A DNA stretch of 64,000 bases, from positions 62,001-126,000 of the forward strand of contig NZ_JAMQGO010000003.1 in assembly GCF_023703375.1 (NCBI RefSeq), given 5' to 3'. The notes beneath the pieces are model-generated. The model saw only the letters and a program-made list of their open reading frames with translations, searched no databases and had not been told where the DNA came from. Origin of the DNA: Lutimaribacter degradans. Its GTDB lineage: Bacteria > Pseudomonadota > Alphaproteobacteria > Rhodobacterales > Rhodobacteraceae. Both the position numbers and the translations under genes were made by a program. Below are positions 63,924 through 64,000 of this stretch, in pieces (within the stretch, counting starts at the first letter, position 1; each line of letters begins with the position of its first letter).

Positions 63924-64000
63924 ATGCAACTTTCGAAGATCCTCAAGCCCGAGGCAGTCAAAGTCATTTCCTCGAGCTCGAGCAAAAAGCGTCTTTTGCA
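63924..64000 (+). CDS. ptsN: PTS IIA-like nitrogen regulatory protein PtsN, 5' part only
   Basis: Only 25 codons are visible, beginning MQLSKILKPEAVKVISSSSS then KKRLL, before the window ends. This opening matches the first helix of EIIA-Ntr proteins (SKKxxLxxL), and the position directly after hpf is standard for ptsN. GGAG lies ten bases upstream of ATG 63924. The phosphorylated histidine is beyond the window, so the call rests on N-terminus and context. Confidence 0.8.
   Translation, partial: MQLSKILKPEAVKVISSSSSKKRLL

Overview
The window is a piece of a GC-rich alphaproteobacterial chromosome, most likely Rhodobacteraceae (Roseobacter group). This placement is inferred from gene content and style: a GTTC-N7-GTTC LexA box, an Irr-type iron operator in front of a membrane-bound ferritin gene, P-II/AmtB, an MlaA/MlaC pair, a PuuD-type urate hydroxylase, an acetoacetyl-CoA synthetase and a malonyl-CoA decarboxylase. 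Coding density is very high, many genes overlap by ATGA, and no gap reaches 300 bases. I see no insertion sequence, prophage, CRISPR array, rRNA operon or replication origin. This is core chromosome, so the interest lies in operators and unusual gene neighbourhoods.

Layout. 1-1.6 kb: 5' part of a fused beta-oxidation enzyme (minus). 1.7-4.9 kb: zinc uptake, with zur-znuC-znuB (minus) divergent from znuA (plus) across two AT-rich Zur-like operators. 4.9-6.1 kb: a zinc alcohol dehydrogenase and the SRP RNA (minus). 6.1-9.7 kb: a CpdB-like nucleotidase, NudC and a SRPBCC protein. 9.7-12.7 kb: a solitary SOS-boxed imuB divergent from glutathione-dependent formaldehyde dehydrogenase. 12.7-15.9 kb: an acetyltransferase, a NYN/LOTUS protein and a large secreted protein of unknown function. 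15.9-18.8 kb: TetR, Irr-boxed mbfA and puuD. 18.9-21.2 kb: LysR, MBL hydrolase and rhodanese. 21.2-24.2 kb: a coupled minus-strand operon cinA-GNAT-AhpD-OmpA. 24.2-28.2 kb: sfsA, map, rsmD, ferredoxin-reductase-like flavoprotein and peroxiredoxin. 28.3-33.1 kb: acetoacetyl-CoA synthetase, then a minus-strand RidA-GDPD-COG3146-PhhB block. 33.3-36.3 kb: a type I secretion ABC/HlyD pair. 36.5-37.9 kb: mlaA-mlaC. 37.9-40.1 kb: a class A PBP. 40.4-42.1 kb: glnK-amtB with a clear terminator. 42.2-44.8 kb: M20-type amidohydrolase and rsmB. 44.8-47.5 kb: DUF1674, a small secreted protein, dapB, rbfA and a DUF2233 protein. 47.5-50.1 kb: queG, a GST and mtgA. 50.2-56.9 kb: gltD, a Spy/CpxP-like gene and gltB. 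57-59.1 kb: uppP, a NDUFA9-like gene and tRNA-Leu(CAG). 59.2-64 kb: malonyl-CoA decarboxylase, rnd, lptC-lptA-lptB, hpf and the start of ptsN.

How the genes work together. Metal homeostasis recurs (Zur/Znu, Irr/MbfA, possibly the Spy-like protein). Nitrogen assimilation is represented by glnK-amtB, gltB/gltD and the start of ptsN. Envelope upkeep is represented by mlaA/mlaC, the PBP, mtgA, uppP and lptCAB. The best-supported new observations are the LexA box on an imuB without imuA or dnaE2 beside it, the perfect Irr-type palindrome at mbfA, the paired Zur-like sites, and a His-tailed Spy-like periplasmic gene lying between gltD and gltB. No single large undescribed system is evident. Function calls come from motifs read by eye, not from database searches.
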